NCBI GenBank assembly: GCA_030592525.1
Contig: JAUVIW010000006.1
Coordinates: 1 to 23,184 of the forward strand
Direction: 5' to 3'
DNA: 23,184 nucleotides
Origin: an archaeon
GTDB lineage: Archaea; B1Sed10-29; WALL01
In this document: positions 1-6,754 of the stretch, piece by piece
Layout of the letters: each line of letters opens with the position of its first letter
How positions within the stretch are numbered: position 1 is the stretch's first letter
The notes under the pieces: model-generated
What the model was told of the DNA's origin: nothing
Databases searched by the model: none
Seen by the model: the letters and a program-made list of their open reading frames with translations, nothing else
Program-made: the position numbers and the translations under genes

Positions 1-52
1 CGGCGAACGCCGCTGACAGTAGTATTAGTAGTATTAGCAGGGTTTTGTGCAT
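1..52 (-). CDS. N-terminus of a secreted or membrane protein (partial)
   Basis: Reading leftward from an ATG at 52, the frame is open to the window edge and gives 17 residues, MHKTLLILLILLSAAFA. This is a textbook Sec signal peptide: a basic start, a Leu/Ile core and small residues before a likely cleavage site. The core is encoded by a short CTA/ATA codon repeat. An in-frame GTG lies three codons upstream, and a TAA lies further upstream, so the true start is 52 or 61. An AT-rich TATA-like stretch at 79-93 sits about 30 nt upstream. The mature protein lies outside the window, so its function is unknown. Confidence 0.6.
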   Translation of the reverse strand, partial: MHKTLLILLILLSAAFA

Positions 53-78
53 GATGGACACCCGAGTCCTAAGACGAA

Positions 79-93
79 GTTATACTATATATT
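79..93 (-). promoter_or_regulatory. TATA-like box for the secreted-protein gene
   Basis: This is a run of T/A steps (ttatactatatatta on the plus strand) centred about 30 nt upstream of the ATG at 52. That spacing fits an archaeal leaderless promoter. It overlaps the stop codon of the upstream minus-strand gene, so the secreted-protein gene may have its own promoter as well as read-through from that operon. Confidence 0.45.
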
Positions 94-538
94 AGAATAG
101 GGAGAGAACGCCCACGGAGAGCAGGGTGACGATGGCGCCCGCTATGAGGACACCCCACGCGATTGCCGCCACGGCCTTCTCGCGCGGCACGTCGAAAATG
201 TCGGAGGCGAGGCAAGCGGAATAGACTCCGGAGCCGGGGAACGGGATGGCAGTGAAAATCGTCAGGCCGAGGAAGCCGTACTTCTTGACATAGGGCTCGG
301 TCTTCCTGCGGACGTGCGACAATAATGACTGGGTGATTTTCCAGTGCTCGAAATAAGGGAAGAGCCTGTCCAGGAAAAAGAAGATTACGGGGATGAGCGC
401 GATGTTCAGGCCGACGGCGAACACGAAAACGAGCAGCGGATTGAGGCCGTAGGCTATGCCAAGTGGGATTGCGCCGCGGAGCTCGGCCCAAGGCAAAAGG
501 GTCACAAGCATTACCTCAACAAGCTTCTCGGAAACCAT
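92..538 (-). CDS. Small multidrug export family membrane protein (COG2426-like)
   Basis: The product has 148 residues and is almost entirely hydrophobic, with about four membrane segments. Two conserved stretches identify the family: LPWAELRGAIPLGIAYG near residues 15-31, and FTAIPFPGSGVYSACLAS near 95-112. Both are typical of the Sm_multidrug_ex family (PF06695). These are short membrane proteins related in layout to DedA/SNARE-associated proteins, and their substrate is not established despite the name. The ATG at 538 lies 6 nt after the SPFH stop codon, so the two genes are almost certainly co-transcribed. The family call is strong and the transport role is uncertain. Confidence 0.85.
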   Translation of the reverse strand: MVSEKLVEVMLVTLLPWAELRGAIPLGIAYGLNPLLVFVFAVGLNIALIPVIFFFLDRLFPYFEHWKITQSLLSHVRRKTEPYVKKYGFLGLTIFTAIPFPGSGVYSACLASDIFDVPREKAVAAIAWGVLIAGAIVTLLSVGVLSLF

Positions 539-544
539 GGGAGC

Positions 545-1588
545 TCACTTCTTCTTGTGCTGCTTCTTCTTCAGGCGCTTCAGGATTTCTGCGGGATGCC
601 TGCCCTCAGACTCCTCTTCCAAAAGGAATTCATCGTAAGCCTCACGCAAGTCGTCCTTCAGCTCACTGCGGTCGGTCTTGCCCATGCGCCCGCTGAGGCG
701 CTCGGCGAGATGGGTTAGCTCAATCGGGAATATTATCTTGGAGGACCTGCCCTCAGACATCTTCTTGAGTGCCTCGAGGTAGAGGTACTGCATCGCGGGG
801 TCGCTCAGGCGGCCGGCCGCCTTGCGGACGGCGTCAATGCGGATTTCGTTTGCCTCAGCCTCCTGCTTCGCAGCGAACTTCTTTTGTTCAGAAGCCTTGA
901 GGTCGTGCATTGCGTCCTGCACAGTGGCAGGCAAGGTGATGCTCTGGATTTCCACTTTGCTCACCTCAATGCCCCAGTCGGCGCCCACGCGCGCAAGGCC
1001 TTCCTTAAGCATCGTGTTAATCTTGTTGACCTCGCTGATGACCTCGGACAGCTGCATGCGGCCGATGACGTCACGCAAGTGCGCTGTGACATAGGACTTC
1101 GAGGCGTCAATCGGGTCCTGAATGTTCATGACCGCGGCCTTCGGGTCCTTGACGCGGAGGAATATGACTGCGTCGATAACGAGCTTGATATTGTCCCTGG
1201 TGATGACGTCCTGCGGAGTGAACTCCTTGTCCACGCTGATGACACGAGTGTCAATCACGCGCGGCTCGTCAATGAAGGGTGCGAGAAAGACCCATCCCGG
1301 GCCGAAGACGCCCCGGAACTTGCCGTACCTGAAAATAACGGCGCGCTCATAGTCCTTGAGCTCGATGATGAGCGGCGGGGAGCGGGTGTAGATGAAGAAG
1401 AGAACCGCGAGGATGCCGACGAGCAAGAGCACTTCGTCAATGAACCCAAGCCAGAATGCGATAATCACGGCAGCCAGAAGGACTATAACGAGCATGACAA
1501 AGACGCCAACCTCTTCAGCGCCCGTTTTCCCGTAAGGGAAAGTGGGCCTCAGCGGCTTGATGGGCTTGATGTCCTTCAAATCCGGCAT
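545..1588 (-). CDS. SPFH/stomatin-prohibitin family membrane protein
   Basis: The product has 347 residues. The N-terminus carries two adjacent hydrophobic segments (about residues 25-45 and 48-65). The SPFH domain follows, with the hallmark DYERAVIFRYGKFRG, a GPGWVFLAPFID segment and DTRVISVDKEFTPQDVITRDN. A charged, probably helical tail rich in Lys/Glu comes next and ends in poly-basic residues. SPFH proteins assemble into membrane scaffolds and often work with membrane proteases. Archaeal stomatins usually pair with an NfeD-type partner, but here the downstream partner is a small multidrug-export-like protein. I chose the ATG at 1588 (MPDLKDI) because a TATA box at 1614-1621 lies about 29 nt upstream. 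The longer open frame runs back into the promoter. Confidence 0.9.
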   Translation of the reverse strand: MPDLKDIKPIKPLRPTFPYGKTGAEEVGVFVMLVIVLLAAVIIAFWLGFIDEVLLLVGILAVLFFIYTRSPPLIIELKDYERAVIFRYGKFRGVFGPGWVFLAPFIDEPRVIDTRVISVDKEFTPQDVITRDNIKLVIDAVIFLRVKDPKAAVMNIQDPIDASKSYVTAHLRDVIGRMQLSEVISEVNKINTMLKEGLARVGADWGIEVSKVEIQSITLPATVQDAMHDLKASEQKKFAAKQEAEANEIRIDAVRKAAGRLSDPAMQYLYLEALKKMSEGRSSKIIFPIELTHLAERLSGRMGKTDRSELKDDLREAYDEFLLEEESEGRHPAEILKRLKKKQHKKK

Positions 1589-1632
1589 AACATAGGTATT
1601 TAAATTATGAAGATATATAAAGGGATTAGATG
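1586..1632. repeat. 47-bp direct repeat, copy A (bidirectional promoter)
   Basis: Every base matches 2591-2637 (offset 1005), with mismatches immediately outside at both ends. The repeat begins with CAT, the SPFH start codon on the minus strand, and ends with ATG at 1630. Inside are a TATA box for the minus direction (TATATAAA at 1614-1621) and one for the plus direction (TATTTAAA at 1597-1604). In this copy the plus-direction ATG opens only an 11-codon frame that stops at 1665. Confidence 0.95.
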
Positions 1633-1680
1633 ACAGCCCCAGAGAACAACCAGGGATGTGTTTAAACGGAATTGAAGCCA

Positions 1681-2208
1681 ATGGAATTGGAACTTAAGAA
1701 TGGGGATAAAATTGAGATTAAATCACTGATGGATATTAGTAATGCTAATCTCGTCACAGGGTTCATAAATGAAGTGCATGCTGAAAGCAAGCATTTGGTA
1801 AAAGTCCGACCCATTAAAGCTGGAAACGAACAGGAATGGCTTAAGGATAAAAAAAATGAAATAAGCAAAGGAGCTACAGTATATCTGGTAGCATTGAATA
1901 AAAATAGGGTAATTGGGTCAACATCACTAATTTGTTTCAAAGGTAGAATGGCGCATGTTGCAGAACTTGAAGTGATGATTAGAAAGGAATACCATAACAA
2001 TGGACTCGGTTATAGCCTTGTAAAAGAGGTGCTAAAGCGCCGCACTCCCCAAATGGAAAGAGTGATGTTATACTATTTCAGCGGTAATAAAATCGCTAGA
2101 CGTATCTATAATCACCTTGGATTTAAAGAAGTCGCCAAAATGAAAGGATGGTTCAAGGCGGATAACGGCACATATGAGGATATGATAAATATGGAGCTAA
2201 TTAGCTAA
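1681..2208 (+). CDS. GNAT family N-acetyltransferase
   Basis: The product has 175 residues. The acetyl-CoA binding motif A is visible as EVMIRKEYHNNGLGYSLVKE (about residues 97-116), with the NNGLGY loop standing for the usual Q/RxxGxG/A. Motif B follows as NKIARRIYNHLGFKEVAKMKGW, the typical ending of GNAT folds. The substrate cannot be told. In this cassette an amino-sugar or small-molecule role is as likely as protein acetylation. The ATG at 1681 is preferred, though an in-frame TTG lies at 1672. Codons are AT-rich, unlike the neighbours, which supports horizontal acquisition. The plus-direction promoter in repeat copy A points at it. Its stop lies 2 nt from the convergent carbamoyltransferase remnant. 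Confidence 0.85.
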   Translation: MELELKNGDKIEIKSLMDISNANLVTGFINEVHAESKHLVKVRPIKAGNEQEWLKDKKNEISKGATVYLVALNKNRVIGSTSLICFKGRMAHVAELEVMIRKEYHNNGLGYSLVKEVLKRRTPQMERVMLYYFSGNKIARRIYNHLGFKEVAKMKGWFKADNGTYEDMINMELIS

Positions 2209-2210
2209 AC

Positions 2211-2384
2211 TTACCTTTGTTTAGGTATTCTGTAATTATCCATGTATAACACATCTAAACCAGAACTAAAAAAAGTTTTCAAAACGTCTCGAGCCCTGCT
2301 TGCAATCGGCTCACCATTGACATTCAATGAAGTGTTAAGGAGCAAAGGCACTCCAGTCTTTTCATAAAACTTGTTAAGTAATTT
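2211..2384 (-). pseudogene. C-terminal remnant of a carbamoyltransferase (NodU/CmcH family)
   Basis: About 55 codons read leftward in a frame different from the adjoining epimerase piece and end in TAA at 2211-2213. The translation includes TGVPLLLNTSLNVNGEP and then DVLKTFFSSGLDVLYMDNY. This matches the signature end of NodU/CmcH-type carbamoyltransferases (Carbam_trans_C: TGxPxLLNTSFNxxGEP, then a Leu/Phe-rich helix and a short strand). These enzymes carbamoylate sugars in glycans, nodulation factors and antibiotics. Only the tail is left, and the catalytic domains are absent. It is a gene fragment, presumably not functional. Confidence 0.8.
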
Positions 2385-2398
2385 TTGTTAAGTAATTT
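2371..2398. repeat. Perfect 14-bp tandem duplication at the remnant junction
   Basis: The 14-mer TTGTTAAGTAATTT occurs twice head to tail (2371-2384 and 2385-2398). It lies exactly between the end of UXS homology and the start of carbamoyltransferase homology. This is what a repair or slippage event at a deletion junction would leave. Confidence 0.9.
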
Positions 2399-2401
2399 CC
2401 A

Positions 2402-2554
2402 AAAGTGAGCGTTGTTGGACAGGTGATGGATATTAGATTTATTTCCAGTAAAGAAATTATCTAAGCACAAAACATTGTTGCCTTTATCCAACAAAAACTC
2501 GCATAAGCATGAGCCTATAACGCCCGCTCCACCAGTAACCAAAATAGTTTTCAC
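2402..2554 (-). pseudogene. N-terminal remnant of a sugar-nucleotide epimerase/decarboxylase (UXS-like)
   Basis: A GTG at 2554, preceded by a GGAAGG ribosome-binding site, opens with MKTILVTGGAGVIGSCLCEF. This is the Rossmann NAD-binding start of extended short-chain dehydrogenases. It continues with CLDNFFTGNKSNIHHLSNN, which is closest to UDP-glucuronate decarboxylase (UXS) sequences. Homology ends after about 51 residues (near 2402). The frame then runs through a 14-bp tandem duplication into unrelated sequence that antisense-overlaps nothing recognisable, and stops at 2324. The catalytic YxxxK region is missing, so the enzyme is dead. The open frame 2324-2569 is therefore a chimera, not a gene. 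Confidence 0.8.
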
Positions 2555-2590
2555 AAGAAAACCTTCCAATCAAATGGCTGCAGCTTCAAC

Positions 2591-2637
2591 CATAACATAG
2601 GTATTTAAATTATGAAGATATATAAAGGGATTAGATG
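2591..2637. repeat. 47-bp direct repeat, copy B (bidirectional promoter)
   Basis: This is an exact copy of 1586-1632. It ends with the ATG of the DUF373 gene (2635-2637) and starts with CAT, which on the minus strand opens only a 7-residue frame before TGA. TATTTAAA at 2602-2609 sits about 29 nt upstream of the DUF373 ATG. TATATAAA at 2619-2626 faces the other way. Without the cassette, a single copy would be the complete 41-nt divergent promoter between the SPFH and DUF373 genes. Confidence 0.95.
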
Positions 2638-3921
2638 GTGAAACGCAAGATTCTCGTCCTCTGCATAGACAGGGACGACGACCTCGGAAAGAAGGCTGGC
2701 GTCAAGACGCCGCTCATCGGAAGCAAGGCGAACATCAAGGGAGCTTCTGCCTTGGCGCTTGCAGACCCCACTGAAAGCGACATCAACGCAATCTTCCAGG
2801 CCGTGAAAACATACAAGGACCTCAAAAAATCGGGCGACGACGCGATTGTCGCGACAATCGCAGGCCACAAGTCCCGCGGGTCAAGGGCGGACAAGAACGT
2901 CGTCAAGCAGCTTGAGTACATCATCAAAAAAGAGGAGCCGACAGAAGTCGTGTTCATCAGCGACGGTGCCGATGACGAGCAAGTGCTCCCAATGGTACAG
3001 AGCCGCATCAAGGTCAGCGGCGTCAAGACCGTCATAGTGAAGCAGGCAAAGGAGCTCGAGAAGAGCTACTACGTCATCAAGGAAGTGCTCAGGGACCCAC
3101 ACTTCGCGCGGCTCGTGTTCGGCTTGCCCGGAATCGTGCTCGCGATTTACGGAGCCGTGAACCTGCTCAACATCCAAGACATCTCACTCAATATCGTGCT
3201 CGCCCTTGTGGGGGGGTACCTCATCTTCAAGGGCTTCGGCATCGAGGACACCGTGGTCAAGGCATTCAAAATGTTCGTGCGGACAACGAGCGTCGAGCGC
3301 GCGTCATTCCCATTGTACATCGCGAGTGCGCTCGTGTTCCTGCTTGCACTTTGGTCCGGGTTCGACAACATTTCATTCGTGTGGAATAACGTGCCTAGTG
3401 CAGCGCAGTTCACTGGTGCGACCGCGAACATCATAACCCTCAACGGGTTCGCCATCGGGGCCGCAGGGCTGTTCATGCTGTCACTCGTGCTGTTCCTCGT
3501 CGGCAGGATGGGGGACATGTACTACTCTGGCTACTTCCACCGCATCCGCAAGTACGCCAGGAGCATCGTGTCAGTAATCGCGGCATGGGTGATTATCGAG
3601 GAAGTCGCGAGGTTCGTGCTTTACTGGACAGGCGCAGCCACAATGGGCCCACAGCTGACAGACCTGTTCATCAGCGTGGGCATAGCGTTCTTCATCACAC
3701 TAATCGGGTTCCTCTCAATCAAGTACCTGTACATAACTAGGTATGTGATGAAAAAGCTTGAGAAGGGCATGCCAGTAAGGGATCTTGAGGGGATAGAGCT
3801 CGGGAAGATAACGAGCATCGACTACAAGAAAAAGTGGTTCAGGTATGGTGCGGGCCCGCTCAAGCGTGCCACTGAGTTCAGCAAAGTGCTCTCGATACGC
3901 GACAATGTTATTGTCGAGTGA
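2635..3921 (+). CDS. DUF373 family membrane protein (COG2237-like)
   Basis: The product has 428 residues. The N-terminal soluble half begins VKRKILVLCIDRDDDLGKKAG and includes ADPTESDINAIF and VVFISDGADDEQVLP, the conserved acidic stretches of the archaeal DUF373 family. About six membrane segments follow (near residues 159-181, 185-205, 226-243, 269-289, 309-330 and 341-365), with a short basic cytoplasmic tail. The biochemical role of the family is not known. The Asp-rich N-terminus suggests a metal- or nucleotide-binding domain, but that is inference. The start codon is the last three bases of repeat copy B, with a TATA box about 29 nt upstream, so the mRNA is probably leaderless. It ends 3 nt before the convergent LonB stop. 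Confidence 0.88.
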   Translation: MVKRKILVLCIDRDDDLGKKAGVKTPLIGSKANIKGASALALADPTESDINAIFQAVKTYKDLKKSGDDAIVATIAGHKSRGSRADKNVVKQLEYIIKKEEPTEVVFISDGADDEQVLPMVQSRIKVSGVKTVIVKQAKELEKSYYVIKEVLRDPHFARLVFGLPGIVLAIYGAVNLLNIQDISLNIVLALVGGYLIFKGFGIEDTVVKAFKMFVRTTSVERASFPLYIASALVFLLALWSGFDNISFVWNNVPSAAQFTGATANIITLNGFAIGAAGLFMLSLVLFLVGRMGDMYYSGYFHRIRKYARSIVSVIAAWVIIEEVARFVLYWTGAATMGPQLTDLFISVGIAFFITLIGFLSIKYLYITRYVMKKLEKGMPVRDLEGIELGKITSIDYKKKWFRYGAGPLKRATEFSKVLSIRDNVIVE

Positions 3922-3924
3922 GCC

Positions 3925-5802
3925 TCACGCGATTGACTTCCTTACCTTCTTCAGCAGCGCCGTCTTTTTCTTCGAGTTCTTGAGCGCGTACTTCAGGACA
4001 TCAACCAAGTCGGATGCGGTCACAATCTCAATGCGCTTCAGCTGGTCCTTGGGCAGGAGCACGTCACCGGCATTTGCTTTTGGGATGATGACTTTCTTCA
4101 GGCCAGCGCCTATCGCGGACTCGACCTTTTGCGTGACGCCGCCGACTGGAAGCACCTCGCCGCGGACGCTCAGGGAGCCAGTCATTGCGACCGACTGGTC
4201 CACGGGCAATTTCTCCAGGGCGCTTATGAGCGCGGTTGCCACGGAAACGCTTGCGGAATCGCCTTCCACGCCCTCATAGGTCTGCAGGAACTGCACGTGG
4301 ATATCCCGCTTGGAGATGTCAATCCCGCGGTACTTCTTGATGATGGCGCTCACGTTCACCACGGACTCGGCGGCTATCTTGCCAAGCTTGCCTGTGGCGA
4401 TTATGCGGCCCTCGGCTCGCGATGCGGCGGGCGTGATGCCTGCCTCAATGGGCAGCACAATGCCGCCGTCGCCCATGACCGCAAGGCCGTTGACCTTGCC
4501 GACCTTTGAGCCGGAAACAGTGAACACTTCATAGGCCTTCTTCTCTATGATATACTTGTCAGCGAGCTGCTGCTCCATGGTGCGGGCCAATTTCTTGGCT
4601 GCGTTGACATGGCGCGACTCAACAAGCGGCGCCTTCTCGTTGTGGGCGATGTCGCCCGCGGCGCGGATTAGGCCGCCGAGCTCACGGAGCTTGACAGTGA
4701 GCTTGCCCTTGCGGCCGGCGCGCTTGCGCGCCTCCTGGATGATTGTGCTGACGGCGGCGGCAGTGAAGTGGGGGATTTTCTTGTCCTTCGTGACTTCCTG
4801 TGCAACGAACTGCTCGAGCTTCTCCCTGTTTTGGGGGGTGTCATCCATCATGTCGTTCAAATAGATTTCGTAGCCGTACCCGCGGATGCGCGAGCGGAGT
4901 GCGGGGTGCATCTTCTGCATGTCAACAAGGTTGCCTGCCGCCACCAGGACAAAGTCGCAGGGCACGGGGTCGGTGTGCACCATCGCACCCGATGACAGTT
5001 CGCTCTGGCCGGTGATGCTGTACTTCTTATCCTGCATTGCAGTGAGAAGCTCTTGCTGTGACTTCTCTGTTAGCGTGGCAATCTCGTCAATGAAGAGGAT
5101 GCCTTCATTCGCCTTGTGTATCATGCCGCTCTCGACGCGCAAGTGGGGTGGGGTGCCAAGGCCGCCTGACTGCAATGGGTCGTGGCGCACGTCACCGAGC
5201 AAGGCGCCGGCACGGGCACCAGTGGCCTCAAGGAACGGTGCGGAGGGCTTGCCTGCGTTGTCCACTAGGAGCTTGGGCACGAGGCCATCAAGGCGCGGCT
5301 TGAGCTGCATGCCGATGACAACGCCAATGCCAAGAAAGCCAGCCACCACGAGGGAGGCTGCAGCCATTATCTCGCTAATCCACCCGAGCCACAATAGAAC
5401 CCACGGGATGCTGATGGTGAAAAGGAATATGACGAATCCGATGGCCTGCTTGTTGCCGCCCGAGGACGCGTTGTCGATGTTTGCCTTCGCGATTATCTTG
5501 GTACCCTTGCCGGCCTTCACGGTCTCTATCTTGGGCGCGTTCATGTCAGCGCTGTTCGGCAGGCACAAAATGTCAACGAGCTTGCTTGTCGGCAGGAGCT
5601 CCGCCATCGCAAGGCCGAGCATGCTTTTGCCTGTGCCGGGCTCGCCCAAGAGGAATACGTTGCGCTTCTGCGTCGCCGCCTTGCGAATAAGCTCAACAGC
5701 TTTTTCCTGGCCAACGACCTGGTCAATGGTACGCTTGGGCACCTTTATGCTTGCGGTTGACTTCGGCTTCTTCGCCTTCTTCGCCTGCTTCTTGGGTGCC
5801 AT
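3925..5802 (-). CDS. lonB: Archaeal LonB, membrane-anchored ATP-dependent protease
   Basis: The product has 625 residues, the usual size for archaeal LonB. A Lys-rich N-terminus leads into the AAA+ domain, with Walker A GEPGTGKS (53-60), Walker B GILFIDEIATL (about 234-244) and an arginine-finger region ALRSRIRGYG. Two transmembrane helices (about 121-139 and 145-165) sit between Walker A and Walker B, the defining LonB feature. The C-terminal Lon protease domain carries the catalytic Ser in EGDSAS (Ser516) and the catalytic Lys in GGVTQKVESA (Lys559). It degrades unfolded and membrane proteins at the inner face of the membrane. Archaeal LonB is essential in some species. It starts at the ATG at 5802, divergent from the tRNA methyltransferase. 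Its proximity to SPFH and DUF373 membrane proteins fits membrane quality control. Confidence 0.96.
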   Translation of the reverse strand: MAPKKQAKKAKKPKSTASIKVPKRTIDQVVGQEKAVELIRKAATQKRNVFLLGEPGTGKSMLGLAMAELLPTSKLVDILCLPNSADMNAPKIETVKAGKGTKIIAKANIDNASSGGNKQAIGFVIFLFTISIPWVLLWLGWISEIMAAASLVVAGFLGIGVVIGMQLKPRLDGLVPKLLVDNAGKPSAPFLEATGARAGALLGDVRHDPLQSGGLGTPPHLRVESGMIHKANEGILFIDEIATLTEKSQQELLTAMQDKKYSITGQSELSSGAMVHTDPVPCDFVLVAAGNLVDMQKMHPALRSRIRGYGYEIYLNDMMDDTPQNREKLEQFVAQEVTKDKKIPHFTAAAVSTIIQEARKRAGRKGKLTVKLRELGGLIRAAGDIAHNEKAPLVESRHVNAAKKLARTMEQQLADKYIIEKKAYEVFTVSGSKVGKVNGLAVMGDGGIVLPIEAGITPAASRAEGRIIATGKLGKIAAESVVNVSAIIKKYRGIDISKRDIHVQFLQTYEGVEGDSASVSVATALISALEKLPVDQSVAMTGSLSVRGEVLPVGGVTQKVESAIGAGLKKVIIPKANAGDVLLPKDQLKRIEIVTASDLVDVLKYALKNSKKKTALLKKVRKSIA

Positions 5803-5804
5803 AC

Positions 5805-5813
5805 TATATTATA
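5805..5813 (+). promoter_or_regulatory. TATA box for the tRNA methyltransferase gene
   Basis: TATATTATA is centred 28 nt before the ATG at 5837, in the 34-nt gap between two divergent start codons. It lies directly against the LonB start. No equally placed box was seen for LonB, whose promoter may lie inside the methyltransferase coding region (an AATAAG stretch near 5844). Confidence 0.55.
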
Positions 5814-5836
5814 CTCCGCCGCACCCCAACACAGGG

Positions 5837-6754
5837 ATGCGCTTATTCATCCTATTCGCAAAAGAGGACCCAAAAATCTCCAAGGCAGAGGTCCACTCGC
5901 TGCTTGACGGGAAGGTTCTGGAGGAGACGGATGAGTACTGTGTGGTTGACGGGTCGATTGATTACAGCCGTTTGGTGTTCTCGCGGTACGCTTGTTCCGT
6001 TCTCTCCGAGGGGGTACCTAAAGGGCTTCCGGCTTATAAATCCTTTGCCGTTAGGGCGACGAAGCTAAAAAGCTTCAAGAACAGCGCAAGGGAAGTGGAA
6101 CGCGATGTGGCCTCGCGCATCAAGGGCAAGGTGGATCTTGAAAAAGGCACGGTGATACGCGTGTTCTGCGGCGATGAGCTTTGGGTGACGGAAGAGCTTT
6201 GGGCTTACACTCAAAAGCAGTTCAAGGCGCGGGACGTGAATGCGCGGCCGAGCTTCAATCCCACTAGTTTGCAGCCGAAGACAGCGCGATTGCTGCTGAA
6301 CCTTGCGAACGCGAGGAAAAATGTGCTTGACCCGTTCTGCGGTGTTGGTGGAATCCTGCTCGAGGCGGGTGTGCTCGGAATCAAGGCGACGGGGATTGAG
6401 CTGGACGAGAAGTGGGCTGAGGGCGCCACTGAAAACGCGTGGTTCTACCGCGTCGACAAGAAGGTCAAGATTGTTAACGCTGATTTCTTGGAGTGGAAAG
6501 GAAAGGAGTTCGAGTGCATCGTGACTGACCTGCCTTATGGCAAGAGCTCTGGCTTGTTCGGGAAAAAGCGCGAGGAGCTTTACTCAAAGGCGTTCAAGAA
6601 GTTCCACACGCACACGGGGAAGTGTGTTGTGATGGCGCAGGAGGACTTGCGGCCGCTGCTGAAGAAAGCAGGGTGGGAAACAAAGTTCTTCCACTCGTTC
6701 TACGTGCACAAGAGCATGCGCAGGTACATTCACGCTTGCTCAGCAAAAAGCTGA
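5837..6754 (+). CDS. tRNA (guanine(10)-N2)-dimethyltransferase, Trm-G10/arTrm11 type
   Basis: The product has 305 residues. The N-terminal half has the THUMP-domain layout (MRLFILFAKEDPKISKAEVHS start, then a basic segment near 70-110). The C-terminal half is a class I SAM-dependent methyltransferase, with SAM motif I DPFCGVGGILLEAG (165-178), an acidic motif II in GIELD, and catalytic motif IV DLPYGKSS (231-238), a variant of N/DPPY that marks amino-group methylation of guanine. It methylates G10 of tRNAs at the D-stem. The family usually runs about 320-340 residues, so this is slightly short. The start at 5837 is set by the TATA box 28 nt upstream. The C-terminus lies in a duplicated 28-bp segment, and the stop codon lies inside a hairpin, so the tail (HACSAKS) may be newly formed. 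Confidence 0.88.
   Translation: MRLFILFAKEDPKISKAEVHSLLDGKVLEETDEYCVVDGSIDYSRLVFSRYACSVLSEGVPKGLPAYKSFAVRATKLKSFKNSAREVERDVASRIKGKVDLEKGTVIRVFCGDELWVTEELWAYTQKQFKARDVNARPSFNPTSLQPKTARLLLNLANARKNVLDPFCGVGGILLEAGVLGIKATGIELDEKWAEGATENAWFYRVDKKVKIVNADFLEWKGKEFECIVTDLPYGKSSGLFGKKREELYSKAFKKFHTHTGKCVVMAQEDLRPLLKKAGWETKFFHSFYVHKSMRRYIHACSAKS
6707..6734. repeat. 28-bp direct repeat, copy 1 (3' end of the methyltransferase gene)
   Basis: This stretch is identical to 6809-6836 (offset 102). It encodes HKSMRRYIH near the C-terminus of the tRNA methyltransferase. The two copies bracket a 74-bp stretch made almost entirely of hairpins. Confidence 0.95.

Larger units (their letters stand above)
1633..2590. 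mobile_element. AT-rich inserted cassette with glycan-gene remnants
   Basis: About 958 bp lie between two perfect 47-bp repeats and differ sharply in base composition from both flanks (for example 21/60 GC at 1861-1920, against 34/60 at 3241-3300). It carries one intact GNAT gene on the plus strand. On the minus strand it carries a C-terminal carbamoyltransferase remnant joined to an N-terminal sugar-nucleotide epimerase/decarboxylase remnant. No transposase, integrase or terminal inverted repeats were seen. The content suggests decayed pieces of a surface-polysaccharide island. Insertion is inferred from the duplication and the composition. A metagenome assembly error is an alternative. Confidence 0.75.

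Noticed and set aside
21..40. Microsatellite-like agtatt repeat
   Set aside because: It is explained by Leu/Ile codons of a signal peptide core on the minus strand.
884..1603. 239-codon plus-strand open frame
   Set aside because: It lies entirely antisense to the SPFH gene. The sequence is low in hydrophobic pattern and shows no domain. The SPFH reading explains the region.
2324..2569. 81-codon minus-strand frame as an intact epimerase gene
   Set aside because: Only the first 51 residues match an epimerase/decarboxylase. The rest runs out of frame through a tandem duplication into carbamoyltransferase sequence, and the catalytic residues are missing.
1633..2590. Classical insertion sequence or integron cassette
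   Set aside because: No transposase, integrase, terminal inverted repeats or attC-like site is visible. The flanking duplication of 47 bp is far longer than usual target-site duplications.
4886..5836. Long plus-strand open frame upstream of the tRNA methyltransferase
   Set aside because: It is antisense to LonB, whose domains and catalytic residues are clear. The methyltransferase start at 5837 has a TATA box 28 nt upstream, so the extension is a shadow frame.
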